From positions 143,698 through 207,697 of the forward strand of contig CAWJNK010000017.1 of assembly GCA_963844205.1 (NCBI GenBank): a stretch of DNA of 64,000 nucleotides. The letters are read 5' to 3'. A program made the position numbers and the translations under genes. Positions 51,283 to 60,116 of the stretch are shown here, in pieces. Position 1 is the first letter of the stretch; each line of letters begins with the position of its first letter. The notes under the pieces are model-generated. The model saw only the letters and a list, made by a program, of their open reading frames with translations, was not told where the DNA came from and made no database searches. The DNA comes from DASSUW01 sp963844205 (GTDB lineage Bacteria; Actinomycetota; Thermoleophilia; Solirubrobacterales; Solirubrobacteraceae).

Positions 51283-52185
51283 GTGCTGGCCCCGCGCCGC
51301 CGGCGGTCCGGCTCCGGGCGCCGAGCGCTCTCCGGCTATCTGTTCATCGCGCCGTTCATGGCGCTGTTCGCCGCAATGTTCGTGGCGCCGCTCGCTTACG
51401 CGCTGTATCTCAGCCTGTTCCGCGAGCAGCTCGTCGGCGGGACCGTGTTCGTGGGGCTTGCCAACTACCGGGAGGCGTTCAGCGACCCCGAGTTCCTGTC
51501 CGGGATCGGGCGGATGGCGCGGTTCCTGGCATTCCAGGTTCCGATCATGCTCGGGCTGGCGCTGGTGTTCGCGCTGCTCCTCGACAGCGGCCGGCTCGGG
51601 GCGCCGCGCGTGTTCCGGCTCGGCATCTTCATGCCCTACGCCGTGCCGAGCGTCGTCGCGGCGCTGATGTGGGGCTACCTCTACGGGCCGAGCTTCGGGC
51701 CGTTCACCCAGATCGCCGAGGAGTTCGACCTGCCTCCTCCCGCCTTCCTCGGCAGCGGGACGATGCTCGCCTCGCTGGCAAACGTCGTCACCTGGGAGTT
51801 CACGGGCTACAACATGCTCATCCTCTACGCGGCGCTGCGGGCCGTCCCCAGCGAGCTCTACGAGGCGGCGGCAGTGGACGGGGCCGGACCGTTCCGGACG
51901 GCGTGGCACATCAAGCTCCCACTGCTGCGCCCGGCGCTCCTGCTGACGCTGATCTTCTCGGTGATCGGGACATTCCAGCTGTTCAACGAGCCCCAGATCC
52001 TGCGCGAGCTCGCCCCGAGCGTGATCGGCCGCAGCTACACGCCGAACCTGTACGCGTACAACCTCGCCTTCACCGATCAGCGCCTCAACTACGCGGCCGC
52101 CATCTCGTTCGTGCTCGGCTTCGTGATCCTGCTCGTCTCCTCGGCGGTCGTCCTCGTCGCCAGCCGCAGGAGGAGGCCGTCGTGA
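51283..52185 (+). CDS. ABC sugar importer permease (MalF type)
   Basis: 300 residues, GTG start. Six membrane helices (YLFIAPFMALFAAMFVAPLA at the start) and the EAA loop EAAAVDGAGPFRTAWHIKLP, which contacts the ATPase. Starts 48 bases after the lipoprotein gene and overlaps the second permease gene by 4 bases. Confidence 0.9.
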   Translation: MLAPRRRRSGSGRRALSGYLFIAPFMALFAAMFVAPLAYALYLSLFREQLVGGTVFVGLANYREAFSDPEFLSGIGRMARFLAFQVPIMLGLALVFALLLDSGRLGAPRVFRLGIFMPYAVPSVVAALMWGYLYGPSFGPFTQIAEEFDLPPPAFLGSGTMLASLANVVTWEFTGYNMLILYAALRAVPSELYEAAAVDGAGPFRTAWHIKLPLLRPALLLTLIFSVIGTFQLFNEPQILRELAPSVIGRSYTPNLYAYNLAFTDQRLNYAAAISFVLGFVILLVSSAVVLVASRRRRPS

Positions 52186-53039
52186 CCGCCGCCTGGCGGC
52201 GCCCCAGCGCACGCGCGACGCTGTTCATGGCGGCCTTCCTCGTCTACTTCCTGCTGCCGCTGTTCTGGCTGGCGATCGCAGCGACGAAGAGCAACAGCGG
52301 GCTGTTCGACTCGTTCGGGCTGTGGTTCGCGGACGACTTCAACCTGTTGGCCAACATCGGGGACGTCTTCAGCTACGGCGGCGGCGAGTACGCGCGCTGG
52401 CTCGCCAACACGGCCGCGTACGCGCTCGTGAGCGCGGGCGGTGCGGCGCTGCTGGCCGCCACGGCGGGCTATGGGTTCGCGAAGTTCGAGTTCCCCGGCA
52501 AGCGGCTGCTGTTCGGGATCGTCCTCGCGTCGATCATGGTCCCCACCACGGCGCTGGCGATTCCGACCTATCTGCTGCTGAGCGAGGTGGGGATCGTCGA
52601 CACGCCGCTGGCGATCATCATCCCGTCGCTCGTCAGCCCCTTCGGCATCTACCTGATGCGGATCTACGCTGCCGACGCAGTGGACGACAGCCTGATCGAG
52701 GCCGCGCGCATCGACGGCGCGAGCGAGCTGCTGATCTTCTGGAAGGTGGCGTTCCGGTTGTTAGCGCCGGGGTTCGTCACCGTGCTCCTGTTCACGCTCG
52801 TGGCGACCTGGAACAACTACTTCCTGCCGCTGGTCATGCTGAACGATCCGGCCTACTTCCCGGTCACGGTCGGGCTCGCGCAATGGAACGCCGCCGCCAC
52901 GGGCGGGGGCGGCTCGCAGGCCCTCTTCTCGCTCGTCGTGACCGGCTCGCTGCTGTCGATCGTCCCGCTGATCGCCGCGTTCCTCATGCTCCAGCGCTAC
53001 TGGCAGACCGGCCTCGGCACCGGGAGCGTCAAGGCATGA
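52182..53039 (+). CDS. ABC sugar importer permease (MalG type)
   Basis: 285 residues, GTG start in a GTGA overlap, with AGGAGGAGG upstream. Helices from FMAAFLVYFLLPLFWLAIAA onward; EAA loop EAARIDGASELLIFWKVAFR. Last gene of the operon: no ATPase gene follows, so the importer probably borrows a shared MsiK/UgpC-type ATPase encoded elsewhere, as is common in Actinomycetota. Confidence 0.9.
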   Translation: MTAAWRRPSARATLFMAAFLVYFLLPLFWLAIAATKSNSGLFDSFGLWFADDFNLLANIGDVFSYGGGEYARWLANTAAYALVSAGGAALLAATAGYGFAKFEFPGKRLLFGIVLASIMVPTTALAIPTYLLLSEVGIVDTPLAIIIPSLVSPFGIYLMRIYAADAVDDSLIEAARIDGASELLIFWKVAFRLLAPGFVTVLLFTLVATWNNYFLPLVMLNDPAYFPVTVGLAQWNAAATGGGGSQALFSLVVTGSLLSIVPLIAAFLMLQRYWQTGLGTGSVKA

Positions 53040-53080
53040 GGCCCGATACAGCACGCGTGATCGCGCGCCGGCCCCCGGGG

Positions 53081-54448
53081 TCATCGGCTGAGCTCGAGCA
53101 GCTCGTCGATGGCCGCGTCGATGTGGCCGGTGAGCCTGTCGGCGTCGGGCAGCGCCTCGCGGTCGGCATAGAGGCCGAAGCACGCATCGCGTTGGACCGT
53201 GGTCATCCCGATCGAGAGCGCGTGGCCGTCGGCGAGCGGGACGACGGGATAGACCTCCTTGAGCTCGCAGCCGAGCATGTAGAGCGGAAGACGCGGACCC
53301 GGGATGTTGGAGACGACGAGGTTGAACGCGCGTGGGCTGGCGGCCAGGTGGGAGGCAGCGTGCTGGACCATCCGCGGGGCGTGGCCGAGCGCCCGCAGCG
53401 CAGCGTCTGATCCGGCGGGTTCGTCGGCCGCCTTGCTCCGAGCGGTGACCTTGTTGATCGTCATCAGGCGCACCAGCGGCTCGGCCTGGGCGCAGGGCAG
53501 CTCGGTGAACAGGAACGAGATGCGGTTCCCCAGCTCACCGTCGCCTGCGTCGCCGCGCACGCTCACCGGCACCATCGTCTTGAGATTGACCGGTGCGTCG
53601 CCGCGCTCGGCGAGGAAGCCGCGCAGGCCGCCGGCGGCCACAGCCAGCAGCACGTCGTTGACCGTCGTGTGGTGATGCGTCTTGATCTGCTTGAGGTCAT
53701 CCAGCGGTCGGCTCAGCATCGCGAGGTGGCGCACCGGCGAGCTGGGACGGTTGAGCACGCTCGGGGGCGCCAACGGCACGATCGAATGGCCGAGCGACCG
53801 AGCGACCCGTGTGATGCCGCTCGGCACCTCCCGCAGCCGCCGGGGCGATCGGGCCAGATCGAAGGCTGCGCGCACCACGCTCAGCTGCTCGCTCACACGG
53901 TCGAGCACCGCCCTCGCCAGGAGCGCGACGGGGGTCGGCGTCGATCCGGCCTCCGGTGCCGGGCGAGACTGGGATGCCTGCTCGGGCTCCGGGTCGAGCA
54001 AGACCGTTCCCAGCTCGACGGCAGCAAGCCCGTCGACCATGCAGTGGTGCGCCTTGCCGACAAGCGCAAAGCCGCCGCCTTCCGAGTCGTCAACGACCCA
54101 CATCTCCCACAGCGGTCGATCGCGCGCCAGCGGTTCGGACATCACGGCGTCGGCCACCACCCCGACGTCGGGCGAGGCCGCGCCCAGCACGTGGCGTTCG
54201 ATCCGGAAATCCGGATCGTCCGACCACATCGGATCATGGACCCCTAACGGCACCGGTACCAACCGCTGCCGATAGCGAGGCGCCGCAGCCAAACGGTCCG
54301 CGATGTGCTCGCGCAGCTCATCGACGCTCGGGGCGCGCCGGCCTACCCGCCCCGCGAAGCGCGCGACCCAACCCACGTGCATATGCGCTGCTGGACTTTC
54401 GACCTCGAGGAACGACGCGTCGAGCGCCGACAGACGGCTTGCAGGCAT
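53081..54448 (-). CDS. WS/DGAT wax ester synthase/diacylglycerol acyltransferase
   Basis: 455 residues from the ATG at 54448 with GGAGGGG upstream. It opens SRLSALDASFLEVESPAAHM, and the catalytic motif HHxxxDG is present as KAHHCMVDGLAAVELG; NRISFLFTELPC and FNLVVSNIPGPRLPLYMLGC are the other conserved blocks. It esterifies fatty alcohols or diacylglycerol with acyl-CoA for storage lipid. Convergent with the sugar importer operon, 41 bases apart. Confidence 0.9.
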   Translation of the reverse strand: MPASRLSALDASFLEVESPAAHMHVGWVARFAGRVGRRAPSVDELREHIADRLAAAPRYRQRLVPVPLGVHDPMWSDDPDFRIERHVLGAASPDVGVVADAVMSEPLARDRPLWEMWVVDDSEGGGFALVGKAHHCMVDGLAAVELGTVLLDPEPEQASQSRPAPEAGSTPTPVALLARAVLDRVSEQLSVVRAAFDLARSPRRLREVPSGITRVARSLGHSIVPLAPPSVLNRPSSPVRHLAMLSRPLDDLKQIKTHHHTTVNDVLLAVAAGGLRGFLAERGDAPVNLKTMVPVSVRGDAGDGELGNRISFLFTELPCAQAEPLVRLMTINKVTARSKAADEPAGSDAALRALGHAPRMVQHAASHLAASPRAFNLVVSNIPGPRLPLYMLGCELKEVYPVVPLADGHALSIGMTTVQRDACFGLYADREALPDADRLTGHIDAAIDELLELSR

Positions 54449-54616
54449 CAGACCCCCTCCTGCCGTCGGTTTCGCCCTCATGCGTGGGCCGCTCCAAGCG
54501 TCCAACCCTTGGCCCACGCAGTCGAGCGAGACTAGCGAACAGACCACCCCCGACGCGGCCGACGACTACGCCGCCGAGAAGACCCGAGCGCCGAGCCGCG
54601 CAGTCTTCGTCGGCAC

Positions 54617-54691
54617 ATGCCCGGCGAAGATCCCCTCGAACGGCTCTCGTCGACGGAACTCCACGATCTCGCGGTGCGCCGCAAAGACTGA
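54617..54691 (+). pseudogene. 24-residue stub of a small helical protein
   Basis: A short frame reading PLERLSSTELHDLAVRRKD and then stop. The wording resembles the N-terminus of small (about 60-80 residue) helical proteins known from related genomes, in which LSTxELHDLAVRRA is followed by a longer helix; here it stops early. Low confidence; it could be chance. The rest of 54449-54753 shows nothing else convincing. Confidence 0.3.
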
Positions 54692-54753
54692 GCGCCCACG
54701 TCGAAGCCCCGCATGGCGGCGCTTTTGTGTCGCGAAGCTCCACAGGGCTCGTT

Positions 54754-56259
54754 TCACGAGGCCGTGACGCGTTCGATCGGAATCGTGTGCGTGGTCGACG
54801 CGGCGGCGGCGGCGCGGTCGACCGCTCGAACACCGATGAGGCGGTGGCCCGCGAGCAGCCTGACGAGCACCACACCGGCGGCCGCCCAGATCGCCATGGT
54901 CAGCGACGCGGCCGCGAGCCCGGCGGCGAGCGCGTCGGCGGCCGACTCGCCGGCCTCCTGGTGATCGTTGGTGACGGCGTTGAAGATCGTCGCCACGATC
55001 GCCACCGCGACCGCAGCGCCGATGTAGCGGGCCATGTTCGAGATCCCGGACGCCTGTCCGACCTCAGCCGGCGACACCGACGCCGTCGATCCCGACGACG
55101 CCGGCCCGTTCGCCACGCCGAGGCCGATCGCGAGCGCGACCAGCGGGCCCACGAAGGCGGCGTACGTCCAGGACGACTCGACGAACGCCAGAACGACGAA
55201 TCCGGCGGCTGCGAGGCCGAACCCCAGCGCCACGGCTGCCGCGCCGCCGATGCGGCCCGCGAGCGGCGCGATCAGCGGCGTGATCGCGATCATGCCGGCC
55301 GCCGCGGGCAGCGTCGCCAGCCCCGCCTCCAACGCGCTCATCCCGAACGCGGCCGGATCCTGGAAGTACAGGCTCAGCACGTACATGAGCGCGTTGATCG
55401 TGCCGGCGACGATGAGGATCGCGAGCGTCGCTCCGACGAGCACGCGGTTGCGCAGGAGCGCGAGGTTGACGAGCGGAGCGCTCGCCCTCCGCTCGACCCG
55501 AAGGAACACCACGGTCGCCACGACCGTGGTCGCGAAGCAGCCGAGCGTCGCGGCCGAGACCCAGCCCCAGTCGTTGCCCTCGCTGAGGGCCAGGATCAGC
55601 GGCGCGAGCACGAGCGCGATGAGCACCGTGCCGGCCCAGTCGATCGAGCGCGGCGCCTCCAGGTCACGCGACTCCTGGACCGTGGCCAGCGTGAGCGGGA
55701 CGCACGCGGCCGCGATCGCCGCGTCGATCCAGAACAGCCCCTGCCACCCGGTGCTCTCGACGAGCACGCCGCCCACGAGTGGACCGAGCGCCGCGCCCGC
55801 AGCGGAAGCGGCGCCCCACAGCGTGATCGCCTTCAGTTGCCCGCTACCGGACGCGGCGACGGAGAGCAGGCTCATGCCACAGGCGAGGATCGTTGCGCCC
55901 GAGGCGCCCTGGATCATGCGGCCGCCGACGACGCCGGCCGCACTCGTGGACAGCGCGATGAGCACGCACGACGCGACGAACAACGCCAGGCCGCCGAGGA
56001 AGACCTTCCGGCGCCCGAGTATGTCCCCGAGCGCGCCCGAGGTCACGATCACGGCGGCACCGACCAGCGAGTAGCCGGTCACGGCCCACTGCAGCTGCGC
56101 GACGGGCGCGCCGACATCCTCGCTGATCGACGGCAGCAGGATCGTGACCGCCGAGGTGTTCGCGTTGACGACGAGCGCCGAGATACACGCGGCGGCGAGC
56201 ACGCCACGGCCGGCCGGCCGATCGGCGGTGCGGTTCCCCGTTGCCGCGTCGTCGGCCAT
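54754..56259 (-). CDS. DHA2-type major facilitator transporter, second copy
   Basis: 501 residues from the ATG at 56259. Fourteen helices can be followed; motif A GALGDILGRRKVFLGGLALF, motif C-like region GAASAAGAALGPLVGGVLVE, and NTSAVTILLPSISEDVGAPV at the start are those of DHA2 exporters. It differs in sequence from the transporter at 32-33.7 kb (no long last loop), so the two are not recent duplicates. Substrate unknown. Confidence 0.84.
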   Translation of the reverse strand: MADDAATGNRTADRPAGRGVLAAACISALVVNANTSAVTILLPSISEDVGAPVAQLQWAVTGYSLVGAAVIVTSGALGDILGRRKVFLGGLALFVASCVLIALSTSAAGVVGGRMIQGASGATILACGMSLLSVAASGSGQLKAITLWGAASAAGAALGPLVGGVLVESTGWQGLFWIDAAIAAACVPLTLATVQESRDLEAPRSIDWAGTVLIALVLAPLILALSEGNDWGWVSAATLGCFATTVVATVVFLRVERRASAPLVNLALLRNRVLVGATLAILIVAGTINALMYVLSLYFQDPAAFGMSALEAGLATLPAAAGMIAITPLIAPLAGRIGGAAAVALGFGLAAAGFVVLAFVESSWTYAAFVGPLVALAIGLGVANGPASSGSTASVSPAEVGQASGISNMARYIGAAVAVAIVATIFNAVTNDHQEAGESAADALAAGLAAASLTMAIWAAAGVVLVRLLAGHRLIGVRAVDRAAAAASTTHTIPIERVTAS

Positions 56260-56288
56260 CACGTCATGTGACCGAGCCCGCCGCACGC

Positions 56289-56401
56289 TCAGATCCCGAA
56301 GACCGCGACGATCGCGATGCGCTCCCAGGACCCGAGGTGCCCGAGGCCGAGCTTCGCGTCCTCCCACGCGCCTCCGGAAGATCCTCGATGAGCGTGAGCA
56401 T
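56289..56401 (-). pseudogene. Internally deleted SpoIIAA/STAS-like gene
   Basis: The minus strand starts MLTLIEDLPE, the first ten residues of SpoIIAA-like proteins, and ends, in another frame, with WEDAKLGLGHLGSWERIAIV followed by AVFGI and a stop, which is a late segment of the same family (usually about 120 residues). The middle of roughly 250 bases is missing and the join is out of frame. Confidence 0.6.
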
Positions 56402-56402
56402 C

Positions 56403-57026
56403 TCAACCCGTCGCCCCGAGTGCGTCCTTGCAGGCCGCGGTGATCTCGGAGAGCTGCTGACGGACCTCGTCCTCATCGCCCTCACCCTCGAACACCGGGC
56501 CTAAGGCCGAGATGTAGGCCTTCGCGCAGTCCGCCGCGACCGCCGCCCTGGCCTCCGCGGCCTCGAGCTCCGCCCGCGCCTGATCGGCTTCGGCCTGGGC
56601 CTTTTCCGTCTCGTCGGTCGCGTCGGCAGCTTTCTGCTTCGCCGCCTTGGCGTCCTTCTCGGCCTGCTCTGCTGCCTCCTGCGCGTCCTCGAGGTCCTGC
56701 TGGGTGGCCGCGAGGTCCTCGTTCGTCGCGCCGAGCTGCTCGGCGAACTCGTCGTAGAGCAGCTTTCCCGCGCCCACCGCGACTCCTGTTCTGACGCCCT
56801 TGTCGGCCTCTGACTGGAGCTGCTCGACGTCCTGCTGCGCGGCGTCGAGCGCCTGCTGCGTGCTGTCGAGGTCCTCCTGCACGCCGGCGAGCTCCTTCTG
56901 CGTGCTGTCGAGATCCGACTGGATCGTCAGCGCCCAGATCAGCAGCACAGCGGCGACGACCGCCAGCACGGCGCTGACCCAGATCCACAGCTTCCTCCTG
57001 GGCGCGGGGGAGTCGGGCGTCGACAT
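56403..57026 (-). CDS. Membrane-anchored coiled-coil protein
   Basis: 207 residues from the ATG at 57026. One membrane helix (WIWVSAVLAVVAAVLLIWAL, about 14-33) is followed by about 130 residues of heptad coiled coil (KELAGVQEDLDSTQQALDAA; NEDLAATQQDLEDAQEAAEQ), then a short C-terminal domain with two Cys (ADCAKAYISA; ITAACKDALG) that may form a disulfide outside the cell. The coil is rich in Ala, Gln and acidic residues. No family recognised. It lies upstream of, and divergent from, the subtilase cassette, so a sensor or scaffold role for that cassette is possible but unsupported. Confidence 0.65.
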   Translation of the reverse strand: MSTPDSPAPRRKLWIWVSAVLAVVAAVLLIWALTIQSDLDSTQKELAGVQEDLDSTQQALDAAQQDVEQLQSEADKGVRTGVAVGAGKLLYDEFAEQLGATNEDLAATQQDLEDAQEAAEQAEKDAKAAKQKAADATDETEKAQAEADQARAELEAAEARAAVAADCAKAYISALGPVFEGEGDEDEVRQQLSEITAACKDALGATG

Positions 57027-57267
57027 TGGGCCATGCTCGCCGAGGGTGCCAGACGCGGCAATCGTGCGCGCGCGTGTGTTCCTGCCGTGTCTACACGCGC
57101 AGCTCGAGCCTTGGGGATGCGGACCCTCGCGCGCGCCTGCGGCGAACATCGTCGTCCTCGACCCTGAGTGTCCGCCCATCGCTGGGTTGCTCTGAGTAAT
57201 TGCAGACACCCCTTTACTCGGACGGCCGTGTGCGAGAGAGTCCCCACAGCGAGCTACTTGGAGATCG

Positions 57268-58785
57268 TTGTCCGATCAGTCCCCGACGCCTGGCTTCACC
57301 CCGAAGCAACTCGACAAGACCGTTGTCGCGATTCCCCTGCTCGACAAGCTTGAGCAGGAGAAGCGCCAGATGGCGGCGGATCCGGACCGTCCGCCGGCGC
57401 TGTGGAAGTTGGTCATCGACGTCAACCTCGAGTACCGCGAAGGGCGCAGACGCGCCCGCAACGTCGCTGAGGAGCTCATCGAGCGCGCCGTCGCGTCACA
57501 TGGCCGCAACCCGAGCCAGGGGCTCAACAAGGCCAAGAGCGAGCGGAGCGAGCAGTACCTGTTCGCGTCACTCGAGGGCGAAGTGATACGCGAGGTCGTG
57601 CGCCTCAATGACTCCCGCAACGGCAAGCGGCGGAGGCTCGCGGTGGATACGGTGGCGCGGCCGATCTTCAGGATCTGGCCGGATTTCACGATCCGTCCAC
57701 TCATCAACAAGTCGATGAGCACCGTCAAGGCCGACGCGGCCCGGGTGTCGTTCTCGGCGCTCGGCGAGGGGATTGTCTGGGCGGTCCTCGACTCTGGTGT
57801 CGCCCGCCACCCCCAGTTCGACGAGCACGGCAACCTCGAAGAGGATGGTTCGCTCAAGCACCGGGACTTCACGGACAGTGGCGATCCGCTCGAGGACGGG
57901 TTCGGTCACGGTACCCACGTCGCGGGCATCATCGCGGGCGACCTGCGGGCGACGACCCGCACGCCGCTGCTCGCCGCGAGTCGCCACCGCGACGAAGACG
58001 GCGAAGTCGTCTTCGACGTGCTCAAGCTGCCCCGGATGACCGGGATGGCTCCGCAGTGCCGCATCCTGAGCCTCAAGGTGCTCGACGACGCCGGGGAGGG
58101 CGAGGCGAGCAACCTGATCGCCGCGCTCGAGTACATCCAGGAGCTCAACGGCTACGGGCGGCGGCTGCGCGTCCATGGGGTGAACATGAGCGTCGGATAC
58201 AGCTTCGAACCCGAGTGGTTCGCGTGCGGTCAGAGCCCGCTGTGCGTCGAGGTCGACCAGCTCGTGCGGTCGGGCGTCGCCGTGGTCGTCGCGGCGGGCA
58301 ACACCGGATACGGCACCGTCGCCAGTGAAGCTCGCGGCCCGGTCCAGGCCGGCATGGGCGTGACCATCAACGACCCCGGGAACGCCGACCTCGCGATCAC
58401 CGTCGGCTCGACCCATCGCGACATGCCGCACGTCTACGGCGTGTCGTACTTCTCTTCGAAGGGCCCGACCGGCGACGGCCGCGACAAGCCAGACCTCGTC
58501 GCCCCGGGCGAGAAGATCCTCTCGTGTGCCGCAGGGGCGATCCGCGAAGAGGCGAAAGCCAGCGCCGAGCGGGACTGCCAGTACGTCGAGAACAGCGGGA
58601 CGAGCATGGCGGCGCCGCATGTCTCCGGCGTCATCGCGGCGTTCCTCTCGACCCGGCAGGAGTTCATCGGACGCCCCGACCGCGTCAAGGAGATCTTCAC
58701 GGCGACGGCGACCGACCTCCGACGCAACCGACACTTCCAGGGGCACGGACTGATCGACGTCATGCGCGCGATCCAATCGGTGTGA
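57268..58785 (+). CDS. Intracellular subtilase (S8), first gene of a four-gene cassette
   Basis: 505 residues from a TTG with GGAG upstream. No signal peptide. Residues 1-160 form an N-terminal domain (ALWKLVIDVNLEYREGRRRA; LRLNDSRNGKRR-like region). Triad: Asp175 in WAVLDSGVARHP, His214 in GFGHGTHVAG, Ser446 in ENSGTSMAAPHVSG; oxyanion Asn in VVAAGNTGYG. An insertion after the His (DGEVVFDVLKLPRM) is unusual. Its stop overlaps the GTG of the hydrolase gene, so the protease is made with a serine hydrolase, a SIR2 protein and a STAND/TPR protein; a protease effector under STAND control is the likely role. Confidence 0.87.
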   Translation: MSDQSPTPGFTPKQLDKTVVAIPLLDKLEQEKRQMAADPDRPPALWKLVIDVNLEYREGRRRARNVAEELIERAVASHGRNPSQGLNKAKSERSEQYLFASLEGEVIREVVRLNDSRNGKRRRLAVDTVARPIFRIWPDFTIRPLINKSMSTVKADAARVSFSALGEGIVWAVLDSGVARHPQFDEHGNLEEDGSLKHRDFTDSGDPLEDGFGHGTHVAGIIAGDLRATTRTPLLAASRHRDEDGEVVFDVLKLPRMTGMAPQCRILSLKVLDDAGEGEASNLIAALEYIQELNGYGRRLRVHGVNMSVGYSFEPEWFACGQSPLCVEVDQLVRSGVAVVVAAGNTGYGTVASEARGPVQAGMGVTINDPGNADLAITVGSTHRDMPHVYGVSYFSSKGPTGDGRDKPDLVAPGEKILSCAAGAIREEAKASAERDCQYVENSGTSMAAPHVSGVIAAFLSTRQEFIGRPDRVKEIFTATATDLRRNRHFQGHGLIDVMRAIQSV

Positions 58786-60116
58786 CCGTCATGCAGCAAC
58801 GCTCAAACTTCCCGTACGGCGAGCTCTCGTTCGACAGGCGCGCAGCCGTGCTCGGGCACGCCGACGTGCACGAGCTAGTCGCTCAGGCACGGGCCGGCGC
58901 CGTCACCGACGTCATCGTCATCTCGCACGGCTGGAACAACGACATCAAGCAGGCCGCGCAGCTCTACGAGGACCTGGCCAAGGAGCTCCGGGCGTCGCTC
59001 GACGGCAACCCGAACCACCAGCAGTTGAAAGCGCGCAAGTTCGCGCTGCTCGCGATCCAGTGGCCGTCGAAGCGCTTCGCGGAGCGGTCGTTGATCCCCG
59101 GAGGAGCGGCGGCGATCGGGAGCGCGGTGCGCGACAAGGACCTCATTGACGAGCTCGAAACCGTCAAGGAGCTGTTCGCCGCGCCAGACCGCATCGCCGA
59201 TGCCGCCGCGCTGGTGCCGAAGCTCGAGAACAGTCCCGCTGCGCGCGACGCGTTCGTCGAGGCCCTGCGCGACGCGCTCCAGGACGGCGCCGCCGACGAC
59301 CCGGACGACTCGCCCGGCCAGTTCCACTCGCTCACCGGCCGCAAGCTGCTCGACCGGCTGTCGGCCCCGGTCCTTCCAACCGTCGCGGCGGGCCGAACCG
59401 GCGGCGCCGCCGGTGGAGTGGGCATGGGACGCCCGCAGGCGGGCGCCGTGACCGGCGCGGCCGCGGGGCTGTCGTTCAACGGGATCAAGGCGGCCGCGTT
59501 GCGCGCGCTCAATCTGACGACGTACTACGAGATGAAGGCCCGCGCGGGGTCGGTGGGCTTCGCGCTCAATCCGGTGCTGCGCGACCTGCGCGCGGCCGAC
59601 GTGCGCCTGCACCTCGTCGGGCACAGCTTCGGCGGACGCGTGGTCACCGCCGCGACGATGGGCGGTCCCGGCGAGCCGCCCCTGCCCGTCGACTCGCTCA
59701 CGCTGCTCCAGGCGGCGTTCTCCCACTACGGCTTCGCCAAGGACTACGAGCCGAAGCGAGACGGGTTCTTCCGCGCGGTCCTGGCGCGCTCGATGGTGAC
59801 CGGACCGCTGGTCATAACCCATTCGCGCTGTGACACGGCGGTCGGCTACGCGTATCCGATCGCGTCCCGCCTGATGAAGCTCGACGCGGCCACGCTCGGC
59901 GACGCCGACGACCGCTTCGGCGGAATCGGCCGCAACGGCGCGCAGCACACCCCGGAGGCCGAGAACGGCACGCTCCTGCCCGGCGACGGCACGTACGCCT
60001 TCTCGCCGGGGGCCATTCACAACTTGAACGCCGACGAGGTGATCGGCGACCACAGCGACGTCAGCCGACCGGAGGTGGCGAACGCCATCTTGAGCGCGAT
60101 CGGGAAGGCGCCGTGA
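58782..60116 (+). CDS. Alpha/beta-hydrolase-fold serine hydrolase of the cassette
   Basis: 444 residues from the GTG overlapping the protease stop (an ATG three codons later is an alternative). DVIVISHGWNNDIKQAA gives the oxyanion hole; the nucleophile is Ser282 in LHLVGHSFGGRVV; an Asp in THSRCDTAVGY and a His near GDHSDVSRP complete a likely triad. A helical insertion with a Gly-rich stretch (GGAAGGVGMGRPQAGAVTGA) separates the two halves. Esterase, lipase or phospholipase chemistry is plausible; lipases of this kind serve as membrane-damaging effectors in some conflict systems. No close family recognised. Confidence 0.78.
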   Translation: MTVMQQRSNFPYGELSFDRRAAVLGHADVHELVAQARAGAVTDVIVISHGWNNDIKQAAQLYEDLAKELRASLDGNPNHQQLKARKFALLAIQWPSKRFAERSLIPGGAAAIGSAVRDKDLIDELETVKELFAAPDRIADAAALVPKLENSPAARDAFVEALRDALQDGAADDPDDSPGQFHSLTGRKLLDRLSAPVLPTVAAGRTGGAAGGVGMGRPQAGAVTGAAAGLSFNGIKAAALRALNLTTYYEMKARAGSVGFALNPVLRDLRAADVRLHLVGHSFGGRVVTAATMGGPGEPPLPVDSLTLLQAAFSHYGFAKDYEPKRDGFFRAVLARSMVTGPLVITHSRCDTAVGYAYPIASRLMKLDAATLGDADDRFGGIGRNGAQHTPEAENGTLLPGDGTYAFSPGAIHNLNADEVIGDHSDVSRPEVANAILSAIGKAP

